This document shows positions 22,241 through 34,587 of a stretch of DNA of 64,000 nucleotides, piece by piece. Position 1 is the first letter of the stretch, and the number at the start of each line of letters is the position of its first letter. This stretch comes from Paulownia fortunei (Eukaryota; Streptophyta; Magnoliopsida; Lamiales; Paulowniaceae), in contig CM033121.1 in NCBI GenBank assembly GCA_019321725.1, positions 14,322,001 to 14,386,000 on the forward strand. The letters are read 5' to 3'. The notes beneath the pieces were generated by a model. It was not told the DNA's origin and did not search any database. It saw nothing but the letters and a program-made list of their open reading frames with translations. The position numbers and the translations under genes were made by a program.

Positions 22241-23427
22241 GTCACCCTGTAAGGGATGAGGAATTGTACCATGTTCTCAAGGAAAGTGTTAGGTAAATAT
22301 CCCAAAGTTTTTCTTTTTGTGTATGAGGTGCTTTGTACTTGCGAGGGCTTAGCTCAGATTGTTATTGCTACTACTTGGAGTTTTCATCCCCAGAGTTGTG
22401 CTGGATAATTTTGGTTTTCATCTTTTTGAAGGATTGTATGTTTTCCCATGGACTGCCAGAGCAGTCTCTTATATGTTCCTTTACTTGGATTAAATAAATA
22501 CAGTTAGTTGTGAACCTAACTACCATTCCTGATGCATATAATATATAATAGTTAGTAACGAGTAGAAATAATAGTACTTCATTCAATTGAACAAGTAGAT
22601 GACTATTAAAGTGTTCATTAGGAGAGAGTTGAGAGCAGGGAGCTACTAGTACTTCTATGCTTTGTGTCCATGCTTTGTGCTAGTGTTAGCACTCATTGTT
22701 TACTTGTGAGCATGCGATGAAGGCTCGCAAGGGTGGCTAATAGCTTTAATGATGTTTCTAGGAAAAAAAGCCCCTCAAGATGTTGTTGCCTAAAGAGCTT
22801 TTAGTGTTCCAAATTTTGACTTAGTTCCTTTTCATTTTAAGCTTGTTGTTTTGTGTTATCAAAAAGGTTTAGCTCGGATAAGGCAGGGGTAATGTTTTGT
22901 ATCTGAGAGATATTGTCTATCCTAAGACTAAGAGTTGCCCTAGCGATACAGGGGATTTTTTTCACCTCTAGGTGAGATGTTATCTCTCTCAGGAGCAGCT
23001 TAGGTTGGCAGTGGTGGTGGCGAGGCAAGATTAGGGAGCATGGTGGCAAGGCGTGATGCCTCAGCAGAAAGCATGGTGGTGAGGTGTGTGCCTCACCAGG
23101 GAGTAGTGTTAATGGAAGCCCCCCAGATAAGAGCTACTAGACGAAGCTTGTGCTATAGGGTTATCACACTTCCCTGCTGGCTTGTTGCAAGAGTATCTCA
23201 TCCCCTTAGGGAAAGTGTTAGGTGGATTTTCATTATCTCAACATTTTGCAGATGCTTATGTTTGCTAGAAGTTGGCACATAGTATCATTGCTATTACTTT
23301 ATGAATTCTGTGATGATGATTGTGTATGATGAGTATGGCTTTCAACCTTTTTGCATGCTCTATTTCCTCATGGTAGCATGTTGTAGCCTTGTCATGAGCA
23401 TGTAATTTGATTAGGGTCATTAATAGG
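22241..23427. other. No gene seen; loose relatives of the 33-bp repeat
   Basis: The block 22990-23110 repeats the agcatggtggcaaggcg..tgcctca theme of the array before it. Small ORFs on both strands have no motif. Confidence 0.4.
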
Positions 23428-24012
23428 GACCTTGTAGAGTTGCCTTTTATAGGTTTCCTCCTTGAGACATCAGTTAGGGACTGCGTGGAGCAACCTAACT
23501 TGGAGACTTCCCAGGGATGACGCGGAGCCACTTCTCATAGGACTTGGAGATTTTCTAGGGATGGCGTAAAGCTACCACTAACAGGACTTCAAGATACGGC
23601 TGGAATGGTGCAGGGCCACTGCTTACAAGACTTGCAGATATGCTTGGGGTGGCGTAGAGACACCGCTTATAGGACTTGGAAATGTGCCCAGGATGGCGCG
23701 GAGCCACTACTTACAATACTTGGAAATGTTATCGGGATGGCATAGAGCCACCACTTATAGAACTTAGTGACGTTATCTTGGATACCATAGAGCAACCTTT
23801 TACAGACTTAAAGTGTTGTCATAGATTGTATGGAGCAACCTCTTATAGACTGGTAGATTCGTCATGGATTGCGAGGAGCAACCTCTTATAGGCTAGCTGA
23901 TTTTCTAGGGATTACATAGAGCAACCTCTTACAGGCTTCTAAGAGTATCCTGGATAGCGAAGAACCACCTGTTACAGACTTAGAGATTCATTATTGATGG
24001 CATGGAGACTAG
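23428..24012. repeat. Minisatellite, 44-bp unit, about 13 copies
   Basis: Each unit has the form gacttggagattttctaggg + atggcgtggagccaccacttatag. The core (atggcg)..(gagcca or gagcaa) recurs near 23473, 23517, 23561, 23605, 23649, 23693, 23737, 23781, 23824, 23867, 23911, 23954 and 23997, a regular spacing of 43-45 bases. Units in the right half carry gagcaacctcttataggct, those in the left half gagccac..cttataggact, so two subtypes expanded separately. Confidence 0.85.
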
Positions 24013-24185
24013 CGGTAGTAAATCATGCTGCCTCACTAGGAGAGCGGTGCCAAGTGGTAGTGCTTCAGCAAGGGGACGTGATGCCAAGTCGGAGGCACCT
24101 CGATAGGGAGGCTATCGACCAAGAGATATGGTGTTGAGGTGGTGGTGACTTAGTAGGGAGGTTGCCTTAGTCTGGGCTTGACTTG
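24013..24185. other. Edge of the minisatellite region
   Basis: Loose copies of the tgcctcactaggagagcggtg theme without clear unit length. Cut at 24186 by a copia LTR. Confidence 0.4.
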
Positions 24186-25601
24186 AGTTTCGACTTATAA
24201 TCCATGCTTTAGATTCAATCAAAAAATTAGTTGTCGGAATGACCATACGTGCATGGGACTCGCAACTGAAATATGTTTAGACGCTATTTCATCTAAGACT
24301 AGTTTGCCATGATTACTTGGTAGATGTTTTCATGGATAGTGAGGTTCTTAGAGTTAAGGAGTTAATTCCAAGCGGATTAATTAATTATATTAATTAATTA
24401 GAATAATTATTATTCATAAGTTGCAAATATTGTAAGCCCACTACTAGCTTAGTTGTGAACCTAAAGGGTCATATACAATCAAGTAGTTGTATTTATTTAA
24501 TTATTGAAGATTAATTTGAGGCTTAAATTAATTTAAGAGATTAAATTAATTATTTAATTAAGTAATGAGATTATTTAATTGAGCCTAATAAGATTAGGAA
24601 GCCCAATTGGAGTGTAGTAATTAATTAATTAGATATATTAATTGAGATTGGGTAAATTTGATTAATTGGATTAATTAATGGACTTTGTAAAAGTCCAAGC
24701 CTAAGATTAAGGTGGCTTTTTATTTAAAGGCCAACTTGATTTATTGGAAGAAATTAAAAATAAGATAATATGATTTTCTTATTAATTATCTTATGAAGAT
24801 AACTAAAGATTTTAGATATCTATCTTGATTGGATTGGAAGAGTCTAACACAATCAAGAAGAGGGAGAAATGGATTGATTTTGTAGCTTGTAGAAGTCCAC
24901 AAAATCGTCCACATTCATTCTATGGAGATAGGTTCATTGGATTGGTTATTTTTAGAGAATTTGACTCTTCCAAAACAACTAATTTCAACACATGGGAAGA
25001 TGGGAAAATGATGGAAATTATGGGATAATTTTTAGCCATCTATTTTTCCTTGATATGGCTGAAAATTTGAGGGATGTATCTATCCCATTTTCAGCCACTT
25101 CATTGTATTAAGGGGAAAAATTATTTTTCATCCTTAACACTTTTCTCTTCCAATAACCTTTTCTAAGATAATCAAAAAACTTCTTTGATTATTCTATATA
25201 TTAAATTCTTATTTTCACAAGTTGGATTAAGAATTAATATAAACAAAAGCACTCCAAACTAGATTAGTAAAAGAATTAAAATCACTAGCGAGATTTTTAA
25301 TTCCTTGTTCAAGTCCAAACATGTGGACTATCTTTAGAGGGGAGACATTTGGATCCCTTGTGAACCTTTTTTGAGAGTGATTGATAACAATTGATTGCTA
25401 CACACCCTACAACAACTCAAGTGCATCAAAGGTAAAAATTCAAGGCTTAATTTACATCTCTTTTATAAAACTATCAAAAATATGAAATCGTTAGAATCGC
25501 TTCGAACTTGGGGTGATGCAATAATTGTTGTTGCATGTGTTTACTTTAAATTAATTTTTAAATTCTATTTCACACACCCCATAATTATAGCGAACCCAAC
25601 A
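24186..25601 (+). mobile_element. Copia-type 5' LTR, copy 3, 5'-truncated
   Basis: Begins at gtttcgacttataatccatg, matching copy 1 from about 360, and ends at attatagcgaacccaaca (25601), matching copy 1 at 1812. The first third of the LTR is missing. A degenerate primer site follows directly, so it is a 5' LTR. Confidence 0.75.
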
Positions 25602-25602
25602 A

Positions 25603-25615
25603 TTGTATCAAATTC
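25603..25615 (+). other. Degenerate copia primer binding site
   Basis: ttgtatcaaattc matches the initiator-tRNA-Met-type site tggtatcagagcc at 9 of 13 positions and lies one base after the LTR end, the usual copia spacing. Confidence 0.5.
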
Positions 25616-26762
25616 ACCATTTAATATTTTTGATATGTTGTTTTTAGATTTACTTTAGTATTTATTTGATAAATATGTATATTGGTTGTATATATGATGT
25701 TGTGCATGTATGATTTTTGCAAAAAATTAATATTTTAATTGTTAAAATTAGAACACGATGATCACACCACTACCACTGCCGAACCACCACCACCGTCGTT
25801 CACCAAGGCAAGAGTACCGCTAGCTGAATGCGCACACGGGCCATCTCTAGTGTACGTTGTTTGTAGGTAGAGCACCCGCCCAGGTTAGCACAGCAGCAAG
25901 TGGCTAGAAGTGGGTGATGTGTGTCCGTGATGTGGGCACACGTTAGGTAAAGGTCACTCGATATGCACGTGCAGCTGCAACACAGGTAGCGCCTGTTGTG
26001 GGCGCAAGTTGGGTGAATGTCACCCAACGTGCACAATCCATGCGCTAGGAGGTTGCGCGCGCAGTGTAGCAGTGGTCGCGCGCACAACAGTGCTTGACAG
26101 ACAGGCTTGTGCGAGCTGGCCGACAACCTCACATGCGTGCATCGGGTGCTCGGCATCCCTACTGGCTACATCATGTTGGGCAACATGTTGTCATGCATTT
26201 TTTGTAAAAAATCAATTTTGGAATTTTTAAATTAATTGTTAATTTTTAAAATTTTAAAAAAATTATTTTTCTTGAAAAATCAAAGAATTATGCTCAAGTC
26301 TTCATATATGCAAATTAAAGATTGGTAGATTTGTGCTTTAAAATTCATGTGATGAATGTTTATTGCAAGTTTTATTTAGTGATGATCATGGGCCTATGAC
26401 CAATGTGATTAGATGTTTTTATTATCTTTGAGTTTTTTTTGTATTGCATTTAAATTATTGTAAAGAGAGTAGAATAGAAAGTGAGATTTCTATTTTAATT
26501 TTGTAAATGGAGGATGTTTGATGCTCAAAGGCCCATGCTTGTATGGGTTACTCAATACAAATGTAATAGAATAGAAGATTTAACGCATATGGATATATGG
26601 GTACAAAATAAAATATAATAGAATAGTTCTTTATATTTCTACCTTCAGATTGACCTTGATTCGTTTTTAGCTCAAACGGGTCGCATAGGTTGGCCATGAT
26701 CATTCCATTGCTTTTTGCATAAGATGCATGATAGATTTTATTTAATTTTCTTGCTTCCACAC
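25616..26762 (+). mobile_element. Copia leader region, truncated
   Basis: Untranslated leader after the primer site, with a GC-rich, CpG-rich patch at about 25750-26160 that gives long chance ORFs on both strands (the 118-codon - strand frame at 25800-26156 and an overlapping + strand frame). No gag motif appears before gypsy LTR sequence begins at 26763. Confidence 0.5.
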
Positions 26763-28927
26763 TATAACACCCCATAACCTAACTACAGAGCCTAAACAAG
26801 CTGATACAGTTAAATCAAGAAATGTTAACTTTTTTTAATACTAGAGTTATGGTTTTAATAAAAATTCCCCTTTAGATTATAAGAGAAAAGAACTTTAATT
26901 CATTTATGTTTCATTTCATTTCAAACACACCATTTACATAAATCAAAATTGAGTACATGACGCTATTATCTCGTTTATAGTTTAATACATATGTTTACAA
27001 AATCATGACAGAGCGGTTTATTTAAAAATAAAAATAAAATTTTCAAAATAGGCTATAAAAACTGCTCGAAGCATGGCATATGAACAAATCTCTATCCGGC
27101 CGCTCTAGAGACTTAGTCAACCTCTAAACCTATACTTTTTCATCTGCATCACAAGAATTTAATGAGCTAAGGGGTCAATAAGGTGAAATTGATGCAATAA
27201 CAAATATAGTATATGCAAATCTCATAAAACATTAAATGTATTATTCAATTCGACAACTTTCTATCATAAATCATTCTTTCAGACTCTTGAAGTTTGGTAC
27301 TTAACTGATAGCGATAGACTGTGGTTTTCGAAACTGTTCATAATGATTGGCCAATAAGAGAAGTAATACGAAGTTTCCATACTTGGTCTTTTCAACCTCA
27401 GGTATTAGTTGTATTATGTTTCATTTATTGTGGTTTTTCTCTTGATTTTTCAACCTCAAGTATTTGCTACCTTTTGTTGGGTTCGTCGATCCCTCCCGCA
27501 TCCCTTGCCCACCCGACTTTCAATCAAGTATCATACTTTCTTTTAAAAAACCTCATTATATTCTTAATAGTATCATGCTTCATGAACCATGTTTGCATCA
27601 AACATTACATCATTTGACAAAGAATGACAATAACATTTGAACATAAACAACATTATATGATTCTTATAATACAACAAATGAAAGTTTCAACTTACCTCAA
27701 GTCCGCTTTGTGCTACGTGAAAAGGTCAGTCTCTTTGGAAGGTATGATGTGCTAAAGGCCTAACATAATCAAATCATGTACCTTTAAATATCCTTTTAAT
27801 AAATCACATAATCTATTCTAATTAAAATCATATATACTTTTCAATCTTTTTAAATTAATTTCATATCAATTACATGACCTCAAAAGCAGTGCATACTCCA
27901 TATTTACTACTAATTCAAGACATTAAATATTAGGACAACCACTAAATCAATAATTCAAAAATAAATATTAGGGCAGCCCCCAAAACTTAAACACAATCCA
28001 AATTATTATGAAGTAAACTCAATTCTAACTTAAATTAATTCTAACCACCATTTAAGCAAACTAATTGGTATTGTTCACAATCATTAATGAGAACTTCCAA
28101 ACACAATATAATCATTACAAGATCAATAGAAACAAGTAAATTAAGCATATTTAATGTGGCTATCAATTTTTGCTAGAAACTAACTTAACTAGCTTGGTTG
28201 GCTCCAAGTCTATCCCACTTGAGTTTTCAATCATACAAAAAGATACAAAAACATGTAACCATCAATATACCATAAGTTCATCATAAAAACATTGAAAAAG
28301 AATATACCTTGATTAGATTGGAATTAAACTCCAAATCAATGATTTTCAAGCTTAAAAAGGTAGAAACTTGCTCTAGTTTGTGTTCTATGGAATCCCTATG
28401 GATTGATAAAAATGACTTCTTTGACATTTCAAAGAGAGGTAAGTGGAGGGTGATGATTGGTTGCCTCATGCTTGGTGTCTTCTCATGCTAAGAGCCATAT
28501 TTATGGGCTAGGAAGATGACAAGAATTGATTCTTTGGTGTTATAATCGAGTAAAATGGGGTTTAGAATGATTTCATGCAACGTAGTCAACCTACCAATCA
28601 AATTGCACCATTTTGCATACTTTTAGTTCTTAGCCAAATGTGACATATTTCAAGCAAATAATCACTTTAGAATGTAACAAGTATGGAGTAATACAAATAA
28701 TTCATTTCATGGAACTTAAGAAATATGTTAAATCAAGAAATAAAAATTTGATCTAATATTTCGTGTACTAATGCATATTAAAGCATAATTAGAGCATATA
28801 ATAATAATTATTCATGTTCGTGTAATCATGTTATTTGTATACCATAATCAGATAATGCATACTGGTTAGATGCATATTCATGCATGATGTTTATTATTGT
28901 CTATGTAGGAGATAATTAGGCATTACA
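26763..28927 (-). repeat. 3' LTR of gypsy element A (Tekay/Del-like)
   Basis: Read on the - strand it runs from TGTAATGCC (28927) to GGTGTTATA (26763), 2165 bases. It is the same LTR family as 33510-34418, 36498-37370, 41990-42762, 49068-51360 and 60278-62594. It encloses ORFs that recur in the other copies (see findings), but no retroviral gene. Confidence 0.85.
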
Positions 28928-28945
28928 ATCCTTCATTCCTTATAA
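28928..28945 (-). other. Polypurine tract of element A
   Basis: On the - strand ataaggaatgaaggat directly precedes the LTR. The same string precedes the LTR of element B at 37371. Confidence 0.7.
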
Positions 28946-28984
28946 AAAATTATCATTGAAATTTGACGTACTAAATAATTCTAT

Positions 28985-30540
28985 ATACTTTCTCTACATT
29001 TCTTCTTCTGTTTCCCATGTGGCCTCTTCGAGAGAATGATTCCTCCATAATACTTTAACAAGTTGAATCTTTTTCGTTCTCAATTCTTTTTCCTTCCAAT
29101 CCAAAATTTGTACTAGTTTCTCTTCATAAGCTAAATCAGAAGTCAATTCCAATAGTTCATAACTCAACATATGAGAGGGGTTTGAAATGTACTTTCTCAA
29201 CATAGACACATGGAAAACATTGTGAACACTAGATAATGATAGAGGTAAGGCCACTCTATAATCTTTATCACCAACTCTTTTGAGAATCTTGAATTGGCCG
29301 ACATACATTGGGCTGAGTTTTCCTTTCTTTCCAAATCTCATGACGCATTTCATGGGAGCTACTTTTAAGAACACATGATCCCCAACGATAAACTCTAGAT
29401 CCTTTTTCCATTTATCTACCTAATTTTTCTGTCTACTTTGCACAATTTTTATTCTCTCATATCTTCTCCACTACCTTAGTGGTACGCTGAACTATTTTCG
29501 GACCAAGCAGGCTTTGTTCTCCAACTTTATCCCAATGAACTGGAGATCTACATTTCCTTCCATACAATGCTTCATAAGGTGCCATTCCAATTGTTGATTG
29601 ATAGCTATTTTTAGAAGTAAACTCTACTAATGGATGTTTCGCATCCCAACTCCCTTCAAAATATAGCACACAAGCTCTTAACATATCCTCTAATATCTAA
29701 ATAACCCTTTTTGATTGTCCATCACTTTGTGGATAAAATATTGTACTAAATGCAAGTTTTATTCCCATGGCACTGTGTAAGCTCTTCCAAAATGTAGATA
29801 TAAACTTAGGATCTCTGTTGGACACTATTGAAACTGGCACTCCATGTAACTTGGCTATCTCTTTAACATATTGTTGAGCATATTGGTCCATATTATATGT
29901 GGATTTCATTGGAACAAAAAGGGCTGACTTTGTTAATCTATCAACAATAACCCATATGGAATTATACTCTTTTTGAGTTCTAGGTAATCCAAGAACAAAG
30001 TCCATTGTAATGTGCTCCTATTTCCACTTCATAATCAACAAATGCTTCAACAACCCTGCTGGTTTTTTATGTTCAATCTTAACTTGTTGACAAGTTAGAC
30101 ATTCAACCACAAATTTTGCTATATCTCTCTTCATTTTAGGCCACCAATAATGTTATTGTAAGTCTTTATATATTTTTTGTGCTATTGAGGTGTATCGAGT
30201 AAGAAGTAGTATGAACTTCTTCTAAAATGCCTCTTTTCATGGCCTTGTTAAACAGTACGCACAGTCTCTTTATATCGAATAATTCCATCATTAGTAACAA
30301 GAGAAGTCTGGCCTCTTTCTAGCATTAATCTTTCTTTTCAATCTGCCCAAATACATATCCACATTTTGACCCTCTTTAATTATATCTTGAAGTACATGTT
30401 TCATCAATAAGGCTGACAATGAACACTTTTTCCCTTTAGGTACAATTGCGAGCTCTAATCTCTGCAAATTCAGTAATATTAACTTTTATATAACAAAAAA
30501 AGAAGACGTGGATTTTCTACTCAATACATCTGCAACCACA
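28985..30540 (-). pseudogene. Integrase with chromodomain-like tail, element A
   Basis: The 28994-29374 frame holds the GPY-type module and tail: VAPMKCVMRFGKKGKLSPMY, VHNVFHVSMLRKYISNPSH, then KVLWRNHSLEEATWETEEE, a chromodomain-like end that can guide insertion to marked chromatin. The 29697-30005 frame is the catalytic core: MDFVLGLPRTQKEYNSIWVI carries the first aspartate, but the second reads VSNRDPKF (D to N) and the glutamate site reads DGQSKRVI (E to K). Two of three catalytic residues are lost, besides stops near 29690 and 30010. Confidence 0.85.
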
Positions 30541-31995
30541 TTCGCTTTACCAAGATGATAGTTGATCATGCAATCATAATCCTTCACAAGTTCTAACCAT
30601 CTTCATTGTCTCATATTTAGTTCTTTTTAGGTACAAAAGTACTTCAAACTTTCATGATATGTGTAAACCTCATATTTCTCACCATATAAATAATGTCTCC
30701 AGATTTCCAAAGCAAAAACCACAGCAACAAACTCTAAATCATGGATTGGGTAATTCTTTTAATATTCCTTCAATTGCCTTGAAGCATAAGCAATAACCTT
30801 CCCATTTTGCATCAAAACATCGCCCAAACCATATTTTGAAGTGTCGCTATACACCACGAATCCACCAGTTCCTATTGGAATGGTAAGAACAAGAGTTATA
30901 GTTAATTTATGTTTTAATTCCTGAAAACTTCTTTCACAAGCATTGGTCCACAAAAACTTTACATTTTTTCTTATCAACATTGTCAACGGAGTTGCTATCT
31001 TTGAAAATCCCTGAACAAATTATTGATAGTACCCTACTAATCTAAAGAAACTCATTACTTCTGATATATTTGTTGGTGTTAGCCACCTAATGACAGCTTC
31101 TATGTTGCCTAGATCCACGGAAATACCATTCTTGGATACTATATGACCTAGGAATACCACTTGCTCAAGATTCGCACTTCTTAAATTTAGCATACAACTA
31201 TTTTTCCTTAAGAACTTGCAACATAATTTTCAAATGTTCCTTGTGCTCTTCTTTATCTTGTGAATAAATTAGAAAGTCATCAATAAACACGATCACAAAT
31301 TTATCAAGAAATTGCTTGAACACCCTATTCATTAGATCCATAAAATCTGCAGGGGCATTGGTTAAGTCGAAAGGCATCACTAAAAATTCATTATGTCTGT
31401 ACTTTATTCGGAATGCTATCTTTTATATGTCTTCTTCCTTCATCTTCAATTGATGATACCCAGAGCACAAATTAATTTAGAAAATACTGATGCTCTCTCT
31501 AATTGATCAAACAAATCATCTATTATTGGAAGTGGATATTTATTCTTGACTGTTACTTTATTCAACTCTCTATAATCAATGCACATCTATAATGTACTAT
31601 CCTTCTTTTTCACGAACAACACAGGTGCTCCCCAAGGAGAATAACAAGGGCGAATAAAACCATTATCAAGTAATTATTGTCATTGAACTTTTAACTCTTT
31701 CAACTCTATTGGTGCCATTTGGTATGGTGCTTTGAAATAGGGGAAGTCCCTGAACATCAATCACAAATTTAATCTCTCAATCTGGTGGTAGTCCTAGTAA
31801 ATCATCTGGAAATTCTTGAACCATATCTATATTTTCTGGCTTTAATTGTACTTCGACCGAAGTGTCCAGAACACTTGCCAAATACCTAACACAACCTGTA
31901 TTCAATATCTTTTGAGCTTTCAAATTAGTTATAATTGGTATGGACCATGAGAATAAGGTACCACTAAATACAAATTGTTCTTCCCCAAGTGGTTG
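30541..31995 (-). pseudogene. Reverse transcriptase and RNase H, element A
   Basis: RNase H: 30759-30986 shows FLWTNACERSFQELKHKL and VVYSDTSKYGLGDVLMQNGK. RT: 31198-31380 shows [20 protein letters not shown] and the catalytic [11 protein letters not shown] with both aspartates. The RT N-terminal part lies in 31500-31995, in several frames. Numerous stops between these frames. Confidence 0.8.
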
Positions 31996-32340
31996 AAAAA
32001 TCACAATCTTCTTATTACAATAAATTATTGCATGAAATTTGGTAAGCTAGTCCATACCCTAAAATAACCTCAAAATTTAGCATTGGTAAAATAATAAGAT
32101 TCGCATAGAGTGTCCTATCACTAATCAGAATAGAGCACGCCCTCAACTTTTAGTTGGAATCCATTTCTTCCCCGTATGGATCTGTCACACTATACTTTAC
32201 TTTTAATAAATCTGGTATAATGGCCAATTTTCTCACAAATGCATTTAATACAAATGAATGAGTAGATCCCGAATCTATCAATGCGATTGCAGGTATCCCA
32301 GAAATTAAATAATACCTATAACTATGGAAGCATTTGCATC
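31996..32340 (-). pseudogene. Aspartic protease, element A
   Basis: The - strand equivalent of the protease of element B: gattcgggatctactcat near 32258-32275 encodes DSGSTHS, the active-site loop, and further on the region for VILPMLNFEVI. Stops interrupt it. Confidence 0.65.
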
Positions 32341-33305
32341 AGCTTGTTCTTGTGTCATTGCATATACTCTCCTTTGAACTCTCTCCTGCATTGTTAGGAA
32401 ATCATTTGCTATATGTTCATACTTCCTACACTTAAAGCAACAATTAGTACCACTAAAGTATTCCCCAAAATGATTCTTCCCACACTTAGCACATTTAGGC
32501 CATTCAACTGCTGTAGAAGTCTGCCCAACTTTAGGACACTTTTCGTTCCCTTAGTTTGATTTTTGCTCTCCATTCTTCCATTAGTTTAGATTTCTTGGAG
32601 TGAATACTTGCTTCTTTTATTGATGGGACTTCTCAATCTATTTTCCATCTAAGTCATCCATCAAAGCCTTATTTATCAATTCCCTAAACTCTGCTATAGA
32701 GGACATTCTCATATCTCTTCTAATTTAAGGTCCCTAAGGAAATGATCCATTATCTCGTTGTTATCTCGAGTGATATATGGCATATACTTGCAACCCTCTT
32801 CAATTTTTATCACATAATCATATATGAACATCCCTTCTCGTTATAACTCTAGGAATTTCTTTTACTTTGAGTAACCTAGCATCCCTAGTGAAATATTTAT
32901 CAAGATTATTTTGAGCCTATCCCAAGTTAACTTTTCCATATTCACTGCAAGCTTAGCTCCTTCCAACCAAGTTCTAGCATTATTCTTCGACAAGAAAATT
33001 GAACATAGTATTTTCTCAGCATTGTCAATTTGCATGTAATAAAAAATAGTGTCCAATGATTTCACCTATTTCTTTGCAACCATATGATCATACCACCATT
33101 AAAATCAACAGGTTTCATTTTTCTAAATTTCTCATACACAGCTTGTGAAGTATCTTGTCGAGCTTGTGGTGGAGAAAGTCGTTGATTTTGTTCTTGGTTT
33201 CTTCATTGCATATCTAGCAATTGTTGTATCTATTCACCATGTATTCTAGTCTCCACCAACTATGATTACCCTCATGATCATCCATTATCTTTCTTTTTGG
33301 TGCCA
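32341..33305 (-). pseudogene. Gag with zinc knuckle, element A
   Basis: The 32862-33065 frame ([40 protein letters not shown]) is the capsid part. Two CCHC-type knuckles, CAKCGKNHFGEYFSG and CFKCRKYEHIANDF, lie at about 32410-32490; each has lost a cysteine relative to element B. Confidence 0.75.
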
Positions 33306-33489
33306 TGAACTGCTAGACATAGCCCAATCTCATTCCATTTATTAGCCAATAATAAATGCATAATCATGATAACAACATAAAATAAAATCTAATCAAGTAA
33401 ACATGAAAGCAAATAAACAAATAATTGATCGAGTCTCCCAACCAAGATATGTTCATATGTATTCTTCTGTCTACAGGAACGATTAAACA

Positions 33490-33504
33490 TCCATTTTGAT
33501 TCCA
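33490..33504 (-). other. Degenerate primer binding site, element A
   Basis: On the - strand tggaatcaaaatgga stands where element B has tggtatcagatagga, six bases after the LTR end. It derives from an initiator-tRNA-Met-type site. Confidence 0.6.
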
Positions 33505-33509
33505 CAAAC

Positions 33510-34418
33510 TGTAACACCCCTTAACTTAACTACAAAACTTAAACAAGTTGATATAGTTAAGTCAAGAAATGTTAATTTTTTTTCAGTACTAGAGTTATGG
33601 TTTTAATAAAAAAATCTCCTTTTGATTATAAGAGAAAAAACTTGAATTCGTTTGTTGTTTCATTTCATTTCAAACATACCATTTACATAAATCAAAATTG
33701 AGTACATGATGATGCTATTATCTCATTTATAGTTTAATACCTCTATTTACAAAACCATAACAGAGCAGCTTAATTAAAAATAAAAATAGAGTTTTCATAA
33801 TAGGCTATAAAAACTACTCAAAGAAAGACATATGAACAAATCTCTGTCCGGCCGCTCTAAAGACTCAGTTAATCTCTAAATCTATACATTTTCATCTGCA
33901 TCACAAGAATCTAATAAGTTAAAGGCTTAGTAAGGTGAAATTGATGCAATAACAAATATAGTACATGCAAATCTCATAAAACATTAAATACATTATTCAA
34001 TTCAATAACTTTCTTTCATAAATATTCTTTCTTGCCCTTAAAGTGTGGTACATAACTGATAGCGATAGACTGTAGTTTTTGGAACCTATTCATAATGATT
34101 GGCCAATAAGAGAAATAATATGGGGTTTCCATACTTGGTCTTTCAACCTCAGTTATTAGCCGTATTCTATCTCATTCATTGTGGTTTTCCTATCTTGGTT
34201 TTTCAACCTTAAGTATTTGTCACCTTTTGTTGGGTTCATTGGTGGCTCTCACGTCCCTTGCCTACCTGACCATCAATCAAGTACCATACTTTCTTTTCAA
34301 AAATATCATTATATTCTTGATAGTATCATGGTTCATGAACCATGAATGCATCGAACAATACATCATTTGACAAATAATGACAATCATATTTAAACATGAA
34401 TAACACTATATGATTCTT
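33510..34418 (-). repeat. 5' LTR of element A, inner part only
   Basis: Matches 26763 to about 27667 of the 3' LTR. It breaks off at 34418 (after tatatgattctt) where a copia gag fragment begins. The remaining LTR sequence resumes only at 36498, without the roughly 560 bases in between. Confidence 0.8.
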
Positions 34419-34424
34419 TTGATA

Positions 34425-34587
34425 TATGCAGATTATCTACGTCATGTTGATGACAATCTGCAGGCTCGATGCTACATGTTGACATCAATGTCAAATGAGC
34501 TATAGAGACAGAACGAGGATCAAGATAATGCTTATGGGATCCTCATTCACTTGTAAGAGTTGTATGTTGAACGTACTATGCAGACAA
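34425..34587 (+). pseudogene. Copia gag fragment
   Basis: One frame reads ADYLRHVDDNLQARCYMLTSMSNEL, a stop, NEDQDNAYGILIHL, a stop and ELYVERTMQTM. This is the N-terminal gag part of a plant copia element. Only about 54 codons remain, cut at 34588 by an inverted copia LTR. Confidence 0.7.

Larger units (their letters stand above)
28928..33509 (-). mobile_element. Internal region of gypsy element A, chromodomain Tekay/Del-like
   Basis: Gag, protease, RT, RNase H, integrase and a C-terminal chromodomain-like tail follow in the usual order on the - strand, all broken. It is close to element B (37371-41989) but more decayed. Confidence 0.85.

Noticed and set aside
23428..24012. Possible CRISPR-like array
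   Set aside because: Units are contiguous 44-bp tandem repeats without unique spacers, and the DNA is plant nuclear.
25800..26156. 118-codon - strand ORF with many cysteines and histidines
   Set aside because: It lies in a GC-rich copia leader, has an equally open overlapping + strand frame, and no family motif. A chance ORF of CpG-rich sequence.
27321..27617. 98-codon + strand ORF, and similar ones at 34179, 50458 and 50582
   Set aside because: All lie antisense in copies of one gypsy LTR, with different lengths and ends, so they are by-products of the LTR sequence.
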